A DNA stretch of 64,000 nt from Sweltsa coloradensis (taxonomy: Eukaryota; Arthropoda; Insecta; Plecoptera; Chloroperlidae). The first letter of the stretch is position 1. The number at the start of each line of letters is the position of its first letter. Made by a program: the position numbers and the translations under genes. Shown in pieces: positions 1 through 11,387 of the stretch. The notes below the pieces were generated by a model. The model searched no databases. It was not told the origin of the DNA and worked only from the letters and a program-made list of their open reading frames with translations. The stretch lies in assembly GCA_024449915.1 (NCBI GenBank), contig JAMZAV010003232.1, forward strand, positions 45,232 through 109,231, given 5' to 3'.

Positions 1-3000
1 CCGTAACCAAAACGCTAGTACTACCATATGGTTAAGAAACACGTATACTGTTACAAGGTTGGACCTAAGTTTGGCTTAACTTATAATAGGTTTGTCCCCA
101 TTTAAAATTTCCATCATTATCACTCCTAGATATATGGTTCGAATGTACCTTATTCTAAACACTTATGGCACCCGCATGGTATCATCACTCGAAACATAAC
201 CCTTCGGGAAGTTTCTGTGTAGGCAGGCATAATATGGAAAATAATGTTTAATTTTGAACACTAGTGTAAGGTGAAGAATATGCATGACCTTTTGTTTTTT
301 ATAATTGATAGTTAGACCAGATCAGTGGGACCATCTTAAAAATATTCAATAAAGTCAATTTGGGAGCCATTTGTTTACAATTTCAAATACTCTATGTAAT
401 AGCAACAATTACAGTATCGTCAGCATAAAGAAAAAATATAAACAATCGTTGACCAACTTTAACATGTTCATTAACATAAACTAAGAGATAATGAATGGAC
501 CTAAAAATGAGCCTTGGGGCACCACCCGATGAAATTTTGTTTAATTTACTAAAATAATGTTATATTTAACAGTCACAGTCTTTCTGACAAATAATTTCTA
601 AAGAATTCTGTAGTGGCCTCGTATTCCTAATTTTCCTAAAGCATTCAGCAGTCTACTATGAAGTAAGGTGTTCAAAACGTTTTGAAAAGTCATAAAAAAT
701 ACCCCCACATGCAAATTTTTATTTAATGCATTGAAAACTAGTCGGAAAAAGTCAGCCCAGAAGACTTCCCTGGTGCTTTTGTTTTTTGAAAAAACCATAT
801 TGGACGTCGATCAAATAGTAAAGTTTGTCATAAGGCAATACGTTGATCAGCTTCAGATACCTTTCCATATTTCTCAATTGACGGAGTATTCGCAATCGGT
901 CTATAATGTTAAAGCCATATGGATCACCGTTCTTGTAAATCGGCCTCAAAATCGACATTTTTAACCATTGCCGGTATCATCTGGTATTAAATATGTGATT
1001 AACTAAAATGTGCAATAATTGGACTTATTTTGATCAGAATTAATTTAAATGTCACTCAATTCTAATCCTATCAATGCCCGGACCTATTACTGTTTAGAGT
1101 GAGTATAATAATTCCACTTATTGTTTGGGAGTAGCTTTTTTAACAGTACATAGATTGTAAGGCATTATCATCACAAGCAGTGACTGTCTCTATTTGCACA
1201 GTCGTGTTGCATAGCCTCCACCTCATCCGAAAAGGAATTAACAAAAACATCAACTATATTAAGTAGCGTCAAAGCTCTTCTCCATATACTTTGATATGAC
1301 TTCGTCAGCGAGCGTTTTTTGCTCTACCAATAGCACAATTGATTGTTTTCCATGTTTCCTTAATGCTATCTTTAACAACTAATAAATCGCAATTATAAAA
1401 AATTACGTTTCGCTTTATCCAGGTCTTTATTTATAGTATTTCTCAGTTGCTTATACATATTTCTGTATTTCTCAATATGGTTATTGAGCGTTTCATCTTC
1501 GAAAACCACTTATCCCTTTCTTTGATTAAATTTTTAAATCCATAGTACCCAAGGTTTTCCATTCCTATGCTTCAAGTTATGACTTAACTCTTATTTTCCT
1601 CAGCGTCATCATAGACACGTTTTAAAAATATCACTTATCTTGGTTATATAGCCTCCATGGGTCCATCGCAATTATTTAATTTACCCCAATCAACATTCTT
1701 TAACAGCGTTTGTCACCTTCAGTGTATACATTTAGGACTTTTGACTCAATTTTAGCATTTTCCAAAGCCTGATTACGTACTGAAATTTTGTCAAATCCTT
1801 AGCCTATTATATAGTGGTATGATATTTTGTTGCAAAATTGCCGAAGTGACCTCTAAAGTTGATCCTTCGCAATCGCACATAGCTATGATCGATGAATGTT
1901 GCTGTAAACAATTGAAGCTGCTCTCAACCCGTTTCACCATAGTGCAAACTGCCTCATGCCCAATATTATGACATTATGTCTATATGTTCCACATACGCAT
2001 TTGTATCCAGCAACATTTAAATAATATCGCCTAGGTATAATACTTGAAACTGTTATCCCCAACCTCAAACAAAAAGTCATCTCTGTTAAAAAGTCATTTA
2101 TGTTATTGCTAGCGGTCGTATATTGCGAATAAATAAGTTTTTATTCACTATGTAATAGTGCCCTCCAAGACTTCCAAGAATTAAAACTGAGTTCACATTT
2201 ATTAAATTGTAGCCATCTTAAAGTATACAATGACTCCTCAACCTCGTAAATTATCGCGCAGAGCATGAAACACACTATATCGCAATAGAGTACAAATGTA
2301 TCTCATGTTGATTAATACACTTCATTGAAGAATAATGATCGTCTACTACATACAATTAAAGGTCCATACTATTCAGTGAATTCCACAAAATGTTTTCGAA
2401 AGACCGGATGTAAAAGTAAACACAAACAAATTTATGTGAAACGCATTTACGCGTTATCATCAACCAAGTGGAACTTAAGTTCCTCTACGTAAGACAAAGT
2501 TGTTCTCGAACACTCGTCAGGCCATTTGGGGGAGTTAACGTCAACAACAAAATACTCCACATAGATAAGCGATGCTAGACAACTGAGACCAGTTTATCTA
2601 GATCACACACGCCAGCAATACGAATTGACTTGGCTGTCTCGTCTTTCCTAACACACTAACCTGTACCAAACTTAAACCACAGTACTTGTAAAAACCCTTT
2701 TCTTGGGCGACGGATTGGCTTGCCATAGTAAATTTGTAAGTTATGTAGTTAGGTTCTCGATTGATAAAGATTCTTTCCTTGTTACCCTTTTGCCATAGGT
2801 CGCTGTTTGTAATTAACTTATTTTATTCGAAATAAACTCATTTTCTGTTCTGGACGTGACATAAAACTGTACAATTATAGGTGGATTTACAATCCTAAGC
2901 TGGACAGGCGATGGACGGCGCGATGTCCTCTTCCTGAGACTTATGCCGAGTGCTACCGACGTCAAGCAACAATGCTTCAGCACTAATCTTACAGACGTTC

Positions 3001-3025
3001 ACCTCAGCATATCTCTATAGCGCAG
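1..3025 (-). mobile_element. LINE copy 1, PHD/FP-type ORF1 family, cut by window edge and 5'-truncated
   Basis: This is the same non-LTR retrotransposon as the better copy at 3269-8436, aligned head to tail with it: position 1 corresponds to about 3930 and 2945 to about 7831. It encodes, on the minus strand, remnants of the ORF1 C-terminal part (around 2700-2870), the endonuclease (about 1810-2600), the linker and the reverse transcriptase (about 240-965). Small indels relative to copy 2 occur every few tens of bases and destroy all frames. It lacks the PHD half of ORF1, because homology stops at 'gcgcagttag' (3019-3028), directly against a (GTA)n array. It also lacks the 958-bp insert of copy 2; the empty site is at about 1140-1150. 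Whether the indels are mutations or read errors cannot be told from one sequence. Confidence 0.85.
598..965 (-). pseudogene. Reverse transcriptase N-terminal fragment of LINE copy 1
   Basis: Minus-strand translation in two frames gives the first blocks of a LINE reverse transcriptase. One frame shows PIYKNGDPYGFN followed by a degraded 'YRPI..L' block and QYGFFKKQ (RT blocks 1-2). The other shows FSKNKSTREVFWADF and LNTLLHSRLLNALGKLGIRG (block 3, where active elements have an AFDT-type motif). The two frames overlap and together form one continuous homology, so at least one frameshift separates them. The catalytic YADD block is further downstream and is readable only in copy 2. No function is expected from this copy. 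Confidence 0.75.
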
Positions 3026-3214
3026 TTAGTAGTAGTAGTCGTAGTAGCCTAGTAGTAGTAGTATGTAGTAGTAGTAGTGTAGTAGTAGTAGTCGTAGTCA
3101 GGATTATTAGTAGTAGTAGTAGTAGTAGTAGTAGTTGTAAGTAGTAGTAGTAAGTAGTAGTAGTTAGTAGTAGTAGTAGTAGAGTAGGAGTAGTAGTAGT
3201 AGTAGTAGTAGTAA

Positions 3215-3252
<38 letters not shown>

Positions 3253-3258
3253 AATTAG
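3026..3258. repeat. (GTA)n / (TAC)n microsatellite, imperfect
   Basis: About 230 bp of GTA/TAG repeats with interruptions. It joins the truncated 5' end of LINE copy 1 (left) to the poly-A 3' end of LINE copy 2 (right; T-run from about 3269 on the plus strand). An equivalent array lies at 8437-8635 at the other side of copy 2. Confidence 0.95.
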
Positions 3259-3439
3259 TAGTGTTTTTTTTTTTTGTTTTTTTTAGAAAACTTTTTTTGA
3301 TCAAAAATTACAAATACAGAATTGACAAACCCCACAAAGCTACGCAGTAGCTTGTCTGGGGGGTAATTTGTTATTACATTTTTACAACATTTTGTAAGTC
3401 TTGACTCTTCGTTTTGAAACAAAACAAAAAATTATTACA

Positions 3440-5067
3440 TTTCATCAACAAAGTATAAACACAACAAAATAAATATTAGTAATTCAAATCTTTCACATAC
3501 AAAATACACATTAGGTTCTATATCTCATTTTCTAATAACCATTTCCTTATTTGTTTTTTTATTTCACACCATTTTGTTAGTTGCTTTAGGTCTTCTGGAA
3601 ATTTTATTGAACAAGGACGGCACTAGGTAGCTTTTCTGTTGTTCTCCGTACCTGTTATAAATGCCCAACTAGGTATCAATAATCGTAACTTATTTCTTGT
3701 TTTATGGTCATGATGAGATACAGCTTTGTACTCTGATGAGAAGTAATTAGTGACCAAAAAAACATAAAATGCAGTTTTGAAGCTGTTAAAAACTCACTAG
3801 TTTTTTCCCTCCAAAAATTACCCCCCAAATTGACCTTTGTAAATTTTCCACCTTTTTTATGTAAGAAGCCGTAGCATTCCCCTGACAATATTCCGTATCG
3901 TATTAAAGATTTGCCAGTGCATAATACACCGTAACCAAAACGCTAGTACTTACATATGGTTTAAGAACACGTAACTGTAAAAGGGTTTTGCCCTTTAAAT
4001 TTTTGCTGCTTAACTTATTAATATGTTTGTCCCATTAAAATTTCCATCAATTATCACTCCTAATATATGTGTTCGAATGTATTATCTAAACACTTTTGGC
4101 ACCCGCATGAGTCATCATCACTCGAAACATAACCCCTTCGGGAAATTTCTGTGTAGGCAGGCATAATTATGGAAAATAAAGTTTAATTTTTTAACACTAG
4201 TGTAAGGTGAATGAATATGCATGACCTTCGTTTTTTTATAATTGATAGTTAGACCATTTTTCATGGGGCCATCTTAAAACATTCAAAAAGTCAATTTGGA
4301 GCATTTTGTTTACAATTTCAAATACTCTATGAATAGCAACAATTACAGTATCGTCAGCATAAAGAAAAATATAACAATCTTTGACCAACTTTAACATGTC
4401 ATTAACATAAACAAGATATAATAATGGACCTAAAATGGAGCCTTGGGGCACACCAGATGAACTTTTGTTTAATTTACTAAAATAATGTTGATATTTAACA
4501 GTCACACGTCTTTCTGACAAATAATTTCTAAATAATTCTAGTAGTTTCCCTCGTATTCCAATTTCCTAAGAGCATTCAGCAGTCTACTATGAAGTAAGGT
4601 GTCAAACGCTTTTGAAAAGTCTATAAAAATACCCCCACATGCAAATTTTTATTTAATGCATTGAAAACTAGGGGGGAAAAATCAGCCAGAAGACTCCCTG
4701 TGCTTTTTTTTTTTTTGAAAACCATATTGACGTCGATCAATTATATTAAAGTTTGTCCATATAGGAAATAAGTTGATCAGCTAGTACCTTTCCATAATTT
4801 TCAATTGACGGCAGTAAACGGCAATCGGTCTATAAAATTTTTAAATGCCATATGATCACCGTCTTTTTAAATCGGCCTCAAAATCGATATTTTAAACCTT
4901 CCGGGATCATCTTGTATTTAAATATTGATTAACTAAATGTGCAATAATTGGACTTATTTGATCAGAAATTAATTTAATGTCACTCATTCTAATCCTATCA
5001 ATGCCCGACCTTTATTACTGTTTAGATTGAGTATAATATCACTTATTGTTTGGGAGTAGCTTTTTAA
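3440..5067 (-). pseudogene. ORF2 of LINE copy 2, reverse transcriptase and thumb region
   Basis: The longest frame (4236-4520) contains the RT signature SSGVPQGSILGPLLYLVYVN and FLYADDTVIVA, that is block 4 and the catalytic YADD block 5. Upstream (about 4530-4640) there is a shifted block 3 with LLHSRLLNAL. Downstream, frames continue as NYxKKTKVMHIHSPYTS near 4200 and end with FPEDLKQLTKW and KQIRKWLLENE near 3540-3600, typical of the C-terminal thumb of LINE RTs. Several one-base shifts lie between these blocks. The upstream part of the same ORF resumes at 6026 because a foreign LINE end sits at 5068-6025. Confidence 0.8.
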
Positions 5068-6025
5068 AGTCTTTTACTCCTGTAGGGAGCTCTTTAAGGA
5101 ATTAGGAATTCTAACTCTAGCATGCACACTCATCCAGTCTGCTGCACTCTTTGTTCGCACAAATAGTAACCTCTTCCCTCTCAATGCGTCTGTGCACTGC
5201 CACAACACAAGAGCCATCCTTCACATACATAGGCCGCCCCACCACCTGCGCCTTTTTGCACTAGGCCCAGAGTACCTTGCCTCCACCCTTTACAACAAGC
5301 TCCCAGAAAACATAAAAACCTCCCCCACCCTGCCCTCCTTCAAACACAAGTTAAAAATATATCTCACAGAAAACAGCTTCTACTCGGTTAGTGACTACCT
5401 CTCAATGTAAATAATAAACAATTATAAATAATGAACAATTAATTAAATAATAAATAATAAACAATTATTATTCTAGCTAAATTCAGCAATAATGATATAT
5501 CACCGTGTTTTAAAGTCCTGTTTCAAAGTCTACTGACATTGTAAGTTGTAACATATGATTACTATTTTTTAGTTATATGCCTCCATATCATTATGTCTCA
5601 TACTTTCATCTGTACCATTATCTTGTACCAATTGTAAATCACCTCATTCAACAATTCTCTTCTCCAGTTATACTTCCATAAATTAATATATTAATCAATG
5701 TCATTCTTATTTTCAAATTCCACTTTTATATTATCCTCCCATATGTTGGCTTATCCACAAACAATTGTAACTAGATACATCATATAAATTATTATTCTTA
5801 CCACCATTGAGTGTAGATTTCACAGTCCACAATGTTACAATTATTACAATGTATTAATTTATTTTATTTTCATAATTTTCTTAATTTACTTAATGTACAT
5901 GATTACTCTGTAGTACTAGGATTACATATACTTATCTGTAAGTTACCTTAGGCTATTCACCTTCTCCTCCGGGAGTCAAACATGTACAATGTGCCTGTCA
6001 AGATGAATAAAGTTATCTATCTATC
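5068..6025 (+). mobile_element. Nested 5'-truncated LINE 3' end with (ATCT)n tail, inserted in LINE copy 2
   Basis: This 958-bp block interrupts LINE copy 2 exactly where copy 1 is continuous ('gtagctttttt' then 'atagattg'). It runs in the opposite orientation to its host. It begins with RT C-terminal coding sequence, continues with an AT-rich 3' UTR, and ends with an AATAAA followed by a short (ATCT) tail (about 6007-6025). A 5'-truncated body with a simple-repeat 3' tail is the usual footprint of target-primed insertion by CR1/L2-type LINEs. The empty site in copy 1 also shows that the insertion postdates the split of the two copies. Confidence 0.85.
5192..5410 (+). pseudogene. LINE reverse transcriptase C-terminal fragment inside the nested insert
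   Basis: A 72-residue open stretch ends in the familiar LINE RT C-terminus: LYNKLPENIKTSPTLPSFKH, then KLKIYLTENSFYSVSDYL and a stop. This 'YNxLPxxIKxxxSLxxFKxxLKxYL' pattern is the tail of CR1/Jockey/L2-like reverse transcriptases, which often ends with FYSxxEYL. Upstream sequence (5070-5190) keeps partial homology in other frames. No RT catalytic motif is present because the copy is 5'-truncated. Confidence 0.8.
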
Positions 6026-7405
6026 ATAGATTGTAAGGCATTATCATCACAAGCAGTGGCTGTCTCTATTGCACAGTCGTGTTTTATAGCCTCCACCTCA
6101 TCCGAAAAGGAATTAACAAAACCATCAACTATATTATTAGCGTCAAAGCTCTTCTCCATATACTTTGATATGACTTCGTCAGGAGCGTTTTTTTTGCTTC
6201 TTACCAATAGCACAATTGATTGTTTTCCATGTTTCCTTAATGCTATCTTTACACCTAACAAATCGCAATTTATAAAATTACTTTTCGCTTTATCAAGGTC
6301 TTTATTTATAGTATTTCTCAGTTGCTTATACATATTTCTGTATTCAATATTGTTATTTGAGCGTTTCCATCTTCGAAACCACTTATCCCTTTCTTTCATT
6401 AAATTTTTTAAATCCATAGTTACCCAAGGTTTTCCATTCCTATGCTTCAAGTTATGACTAACTCTTATTTCCTCAGCGTCATCATAGACACGTTTAAAAA
6501 TATCACTTATCTTGTTATATAGCTCACATGGGTCATCGCAATTATTTAATTTACCCCAATCAACATTCTTTAAAGCGTTTGTCACCTTTCTATCATTTAG
6601 GACTTTTGACTCAATTTTAGCATTTTCCAAAGCATGATTACGTAATGAATTTTGTTCAAATCCTAGCATTATTATATAGTGGTCTGATATTTTTGTTTGC
6701 AAAAATTGCCGAAGTGACCTCTAAAGTTTGATCTTGCAATCGCACATAGCTATGATCGATGCATGTTGCTGTAAACAATTGAAGCCTGCTCTCAACCCTT
6801 GTTTCACCATATGTGCAACGCCTCATTCCATATTTTGACATTATTGTCTCATATTGTTCCACATACGCATTTGTATCCAGCAAATTTAAATTAGTATCAC
6901 CTAGGTATAATACTTGCACGTTATCCCCAACATCATGAAACAAAAAGTCAATCTCTGTTAAAAAGTCATTTATGTTATTGCTAGGCGGTCTGTATATTGC
7001 AAATAAATAAGTTTTTATTCCATCTATTGTAATAGTGCCTTCCAAGCCTTCAAACGAATTAAAATGAGTTCTCACATTTATAAATTGTAGCCCATCTTTA
7101 ACGTATACAATGACTCCTCCACCTCGTACATTGTCGCGCAGAGCATGAAACACACTATATCCGTCAATAGAGTACAAATGTATCTCATGTTGATTAATAT
7201 TCACTTCACTTAAGATAATGACGTCTACTACATCAATTAACGGTGCCATATATTCAGTGAATTCCACAAAATGTTTTCTGAAAGACCGGATGTTAAAATT
7301 AACACAAACAAATTTATTTTGAAACGCATTTACCGCGTTATCATCAACAATGTTGAACTTAAGTTCCTCTACGTAAGACAAGTTGTTCTCGAACTCGTCA
7401 GCCAT
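6026..7405 (-). pseudogene. ORF2 of LINE copy 2, AP-type endonuclease and linker
   Basis: Two long frames join by a shift near 6690. The first (249 residues from 7405) is an AP-like endonuclease: FNIRSFRKHF, IILSEVNI (usual LxETWL position), RGGGVIVYVKDG, IYRPPS, LYLGDTNLNLLD (usual GDFN) and CIDHSYVR. The second frame (down from 6702) restores SDHYIIMLGFEQN, the conserved SDH motif closing the endonuclease, then a basic, tryptophan-rich linker (KPWVTMDLKNLMKERDKWFR) typical of the EN-RT spacer. Correct order, length and motifs make the identity firm. The frameshift lies at a T-rich run and could be an assembly error. The ORF continues into the RT beyond the nested insert. Confidence 0.88.
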
Positions 7406-7454
7406 TGCGGGAGTTAAACGTCAACAAACAAAATACTCACATAGATAAGCGATG

Positions 7455-8339
7455 CTAGACCAACGAGACCAGTTTATCTAGATCACACACGGCAGCAATA
7501 CGAATGACTTGGCTGTTCTCGTCTTTCCTAACCATAACTTTACCAAACTTAAACCACACGTACTTGTAACCCTTTTTCTTGGCGACGGATTTGGCTTGCC
7601 ATAGTAAATTTTTGTAGTATGTAGTAAGGTTCTCGTTGATAAAGATTCTTTCCTTGTTGCCTTTTGCCATTAGGTCGCTGTTTGTAATTTTAACTTTATT
7701 TTTATTCGAAATAAACTCATTTCTTTTCTTACGTGACATAAACTGTACAATTATAGGTGGTATTTTACCATCCCTAGCTGGAAGGCGATGGACGGCGTCG
7801 ATGTCCTCTTCCTGAAGACTTATGCCGAGTTTGCTACCGACGTCAGCACAATGCTTTCAAGGCACTCATCTTCCCGACGTTCCACCTCAGCTATCTCTAT
7901 ATTGCAGTTTCTCCCGTACTGTTCAAGATGATTCAGCCGCGCAGTTAGATTCTCTATTGTTTCATCTCTTTCCTTGACTTTTCCAACTAAACTAGTAATA
8001 GTTTTCTTCATCCCCGGGTACTGCTGCATTGGTTTCTTCAAATTTCAACAACATCTCGTCGTAGCGCTCGGACAGAAATTGTTGACTTTTCTCAATGTCT
8101 CTCTTAAGCTCCGCAAAGTGTTTTTCGAATGCATCCAGGTCAACATTTTTCTTAATTCCACCATCTTTCCCCTTGCAAGTTTCACAACGCCAACCCGATT
8201 TTCTGGTTTTTGACATAGAACGGTAAGTATCTGCACTTATTGACGCGCAATCAAAATGCATCTTACCATCGCACCCCATACATTCTGCATATGTCCCATC
8301 CTTGGGTAACAAATCACTACACAGTGCACACGCCACCAT
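7455..8339 (-). pseudogene. ORF1 of LINE copy 2, PHD finger, coiled coil, FP-like C-terminal domain
   Basis: ORF1 reads in three frames. At 7992-8339 the first ~60 residues hold a PHD-type finger: CALC, CMGC, H at +5, C at +8, then CETC (ligand pattern C-C-C-C-H-C-C-C). At 7820-8041 comes a heptad-like segment (VKERDETIENLTARLNHLEQ) consistent with a coiled coil used for trimerisation. At 7455-7760 the frame IPPIIVQFMSRKKRNEFIS, RIFINENLT, GYKYVWFKFGKVMVRKDE matches the FP-protein C-terminal fold (an RNA-binding chaperone domain in LINE ORF1 proteins). Start at 8339 is the first ATG and directly precedes the PHD finger. Frameshifts separate the parts. Confidence 0.85.
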
Positions 8340-8436
8340 TTCACTTCGCGTAGATTACACACAGATACGCGCAAATAACAACGATAGCGAGAGCTCACTA
8401 GAATCAACCGTCCTCGACGAGAGTCAAGACCCGACT

Positions 8437-8925
<489 letters not shown>

Positions 8926-9703
8926 TGTGGTGGGGGAATTTTCCGCCACTCCCACGGATACACAATAACAAAAAATCTAATTGCAGTCAGGAACTTCTGA
9001 ACTAGGGTGTGTTAGGTGTTCCATCATATGGAAGAAAAAAGCTTATTCCCCCCGCACTCGAAAATTAGTAAATATTTAAAACGTTTCTCTCATTTAAGTT
9101 CTCCCCGTCTATATTCAATGAAAAATGCATCGTTTTCCTTGAAAGTGCATGAACAGGGGGAACTGCTCAGAATGTTGGTAATATAAATCCTCACGCAAAT
9201 ACATAATTAATTTGGATATTGAGAAACCGTCACAAATTGGAAACTCCAAGAATTGATAACGTCCAGAATGGTTGTTATAAAACAATGTATTAATTTCTTT
9301 ACACGATTAAATTTTATTTTTAATATGTACGTTTATTATTGCAAAACGCAAAGATTATTATAATTATAGACGCACAGCCGCCGCATCGCAGCCAAGTCCA
9401 CGAACAGTGCAACACACATGAATCATGCCAAACACGCATTGGGTACCTCGCAATGTTATTGAACGTCTCTTAAACACGTAGGAATTAATTACCCATTACG
9501 AAATATGGAACATTTAGTAATTACCGATATTACATGATCCCTATTCCGTGTGGTTATGTGAGACTGCCTCCTTCAGTTTCTCCTTCAGTAATAAATGTAG
9601 ACCTCCCTCCCTCCCGACTCTATTTAGTATTTAACATTAAATTATTTAAACTTACATTTGTTGTTGACCATTCCGTTGACCTCCTCCTCCTCCCTGCCGT
9701 GGA
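8926..9703. other. Intergenic stretch, nothing recognised
   Basis: AT-rich sequence with a run of CCCCC and scattered short frames, with no domain-like translation, TIR or tail seen. The right part (9540-9700) becomes pyrimidine-rich with CTCCCT motifs leading into the G/C-rich patch. Confidence 0.6.
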
Positions 9704-9817
9704 GGGGGCCGGGGCCGGGGCCGGGGCTGGGGCTGGGCCCGGGGCAGTTCGATAGTAGGGATGCCCGCGGGCATCCCCCTCGCTTCTTCTGCCACCCTTC
9801 CCCTTCCCCTTCCCCTT
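9704..9817. other. Facing G-quadruplex-forming arrays around a 20-bp perfect palindrome
   Basis: At 9704-9744 the plus strand carries about four GGGGCC/GGGGCT hexamers. At 9795-9817 it carries four CCCCTT-type hexamers, so the G-runs are on the minus strand. Between them, 9758-9777 is a perfect palindrome, GGGATGCCCGCGGGCATCCC. Each array has at least four runs of three or more G on its strand, satisfying the usual quadruplex pattern. The surrounding DNA is AT-rich, so this is a strong local composition shift. Confidence 0.85.
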
Positions 9818-9873
9818 GAGTTTTTCTGCATACGTGGACAGCTGCTGCTCTGCAAAATTTATAAAAACATAAT

Positions 9874-9881
9874 CTTGTTTA
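9874..9881. repeat. Left target-site duplication of the hAT MITE
   Basis: CTTGTTTA, identical to 10484-10491 on the other side of the element. Confidence 0.93.
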
Positions 9882-10483
9882 CAGTGGCGGCTCGTGGACA
9901 TTAGAACACGTGGTGCTAATATACAGCAAACGTAAATCATGCATAGGGCCTATGGGTTATGTGTGACAGGGAAGGAGGGGTGTGTGAGGTTGTCACAATA
10001 CCCACCTCCGCCACACAAATAAACATAATTGAATAACAATTAAACTGCAATCAATAATTACCTACAGCGACTGCTGTAGGGTTGAAGACTGACGACTGAC
10101 GAGTGTAGTGATTGCAAGGGTGCGAGGCTAGCGGGCGAACCTATACAGAGCCCGAGTGCGCGAGTCCCGATAGCACCAGAAGACCGGTTTGCGTTTCGTT
10201 TTACCCGTGTTATTCCCTGTCGTTGCGTGCTAAAAGGGCTTAAAAGTCGTCGAATTCGGTGCGGAGCACATCGCAGGTTTCTACATATGCTTGGTTCAAA
10301 ACCATCACCACCATGTACTACGCGGTATGAAAAAGTTGACCATCCGCACGGCCGCGGATACTTTTGAATACTTAATTTTACAATACCTACACATTGAACT
10401 TATCAAAAATCAGTTTAATGGAGATGGATGATTTATGGTGGTGGTGCTACAGCACCAGCGCACAATAGCACGAGTCGCCACTG
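9882..10483. mobile_element. hAT-type MITE with perfect 8-bp target duplication
   Basis: The element begins CAGTGGCGGCTCGTG and ends with the near-perfect inverted copy CACGAGTCGCCACTG. It is flanked on both sides by the identical octamer CTTGTTTA (9874-9881 and 10484-10491). An 8-bp target duplication with CAGTGGCG termini is diagnostic of hAT transposons. The 602-bp interior has no transposase coding, so it is non-autonomous. The intact duplication and well-matched ends suggest a fairly recent insertion. A second element with the same terminus starts at 63209. Confidence 0.93.
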
Positions 10484-10734
10484 CTTGTTTAGTAAATTGC
10501 TTCTTCCATTATAGTTGTATTGCTGTAAATAAATTTACAGGTGTATGTCACATGTATTTTTTACTGCTTGTCTGGCTATTGTATCTACCTCTTACGGATG
10601 ACTGAAATGTTAGCTAAATCAAAGATGGTATTAAATATAACATGAAAACATATTTGATTTTTTTGGGCTGGACCTAACGTCCGTGTCAGCCGTCAGCCTT
10701 TATGTGGAAATTTTGGGATAATAATTAAAATAAA

Positions 10735-11134
10735 AATAAATTGTATTTAGAGTCTACCCACTCAGTTATATAACTGATTTTCAGTGGGGGAGAGTAAATC
10801 AAAACGACTAAGCCAACCCTGTCCATAGGCCCCGACGCAATCGACGAGTGAGCGATAACCAACTAAAGATCGATATTTTTAATAGGAAATATAGCAATCA
10901 GTGGTATGGACAGTGCGAACACCCGCGGATCAACGCCAGAATCAACAAGGCCGATTCAGAACAACTCTGAATTTATTATGTGCCTCGTTACTAGGACGGC
11001 TCCATAGTCACCGTTTACAAATTCCTAACCCAAGAACTGATGGACTTGAGTCCAAATCAGAAGTTGAAAAACCTCTAACTATAGCGGGAATCGAACCCCG
11101 GAAGCAGAGACGCTAACCACAAGACCAACGAGCC
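10735..11134 (-). mobile_element. tRNA-derived SINE with A-rich tail
   Basis: The minus strand starts at 11134 with GGCTCGTTGGTCTTGTGG, a tRNA-like 5' half with an A box. A perfect B box GGTTCGATTCC lies at 11087-11097. About 350 bp of unrelated body follows, then a 3' end (10735-10790) whose tail is A/T-rich (AATTTATTTTTATTTTAAT). The last ~55 bp recur at 41262-41318, showing that this end belongs to an interspersed family. The head looks like a proline- or glutamate-type tRNA; anticodon assignment is not safe. Confidence 0.75.
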
Positions 11135-11387
11135 ATTATTATAATAATTAACGTTCAAAAGTATGATAACCTACGTTTTATTATGTAAACCATGTAAACC
11201 ACAATCACAATTTAATTCCAATATGTCATGAGTGAAAAGGGTATTTTGATTATATTGAACCCATCAGACATAACCACATTCATTTATTTTATTTATGAGC
11301 CAGGTTAAATATCTAATTTCGAAGAACAATTTTTTCAATTGTGTTCAAATAAACCGCTGGCTTCCACTCAAGTATAAGAGAAAATTA

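Larger units (their letters stand above)
3269..8436 (-). mobile_element. LINE copy 2, near full-length, ORF1 (PHD, coiled coil, FP_C) and ORF2 (EN, RT), CR1/L2/Jockey-like
   Basis: A minus-strand non-LTR retrotransposon about 5.2 kb long, including a 958-bp nested insert. The 5' side abuts a (GTA)n array at 8437. ORF1 lies at 7455-8339 and ORF2 from 7405 down to about 3440. The 3' end is an A-rich stretch (T-runs at 3269-3288 on the plus strand) that meets another (GTA)n array. ORF1 combines a PHD-type zinc finger with a C-terminal domain resembling that of the baculovirus FP protein, an arrangement common in arthropod LINEs of the CR1/L2/Jockey group. The exact clade cannot be fixed without a tree. 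All reading frames contain shifts, so it is inactive as written. Confidence 0.85.

Noticed and set aside
3026..3258. CRISPR-like or telomeric array
   Set aside because: The repeats are simple trinucleotides without spacers, in a eukaryotic genome.
9620..9940. Minus-strand frame of 106 codons with Lys-Gly and Pro-Ala repeats
   Set aside because: The repeats are simply the hexamer arrays; the frame crosses a transposon boundary at 9882 and has no supporting signals.
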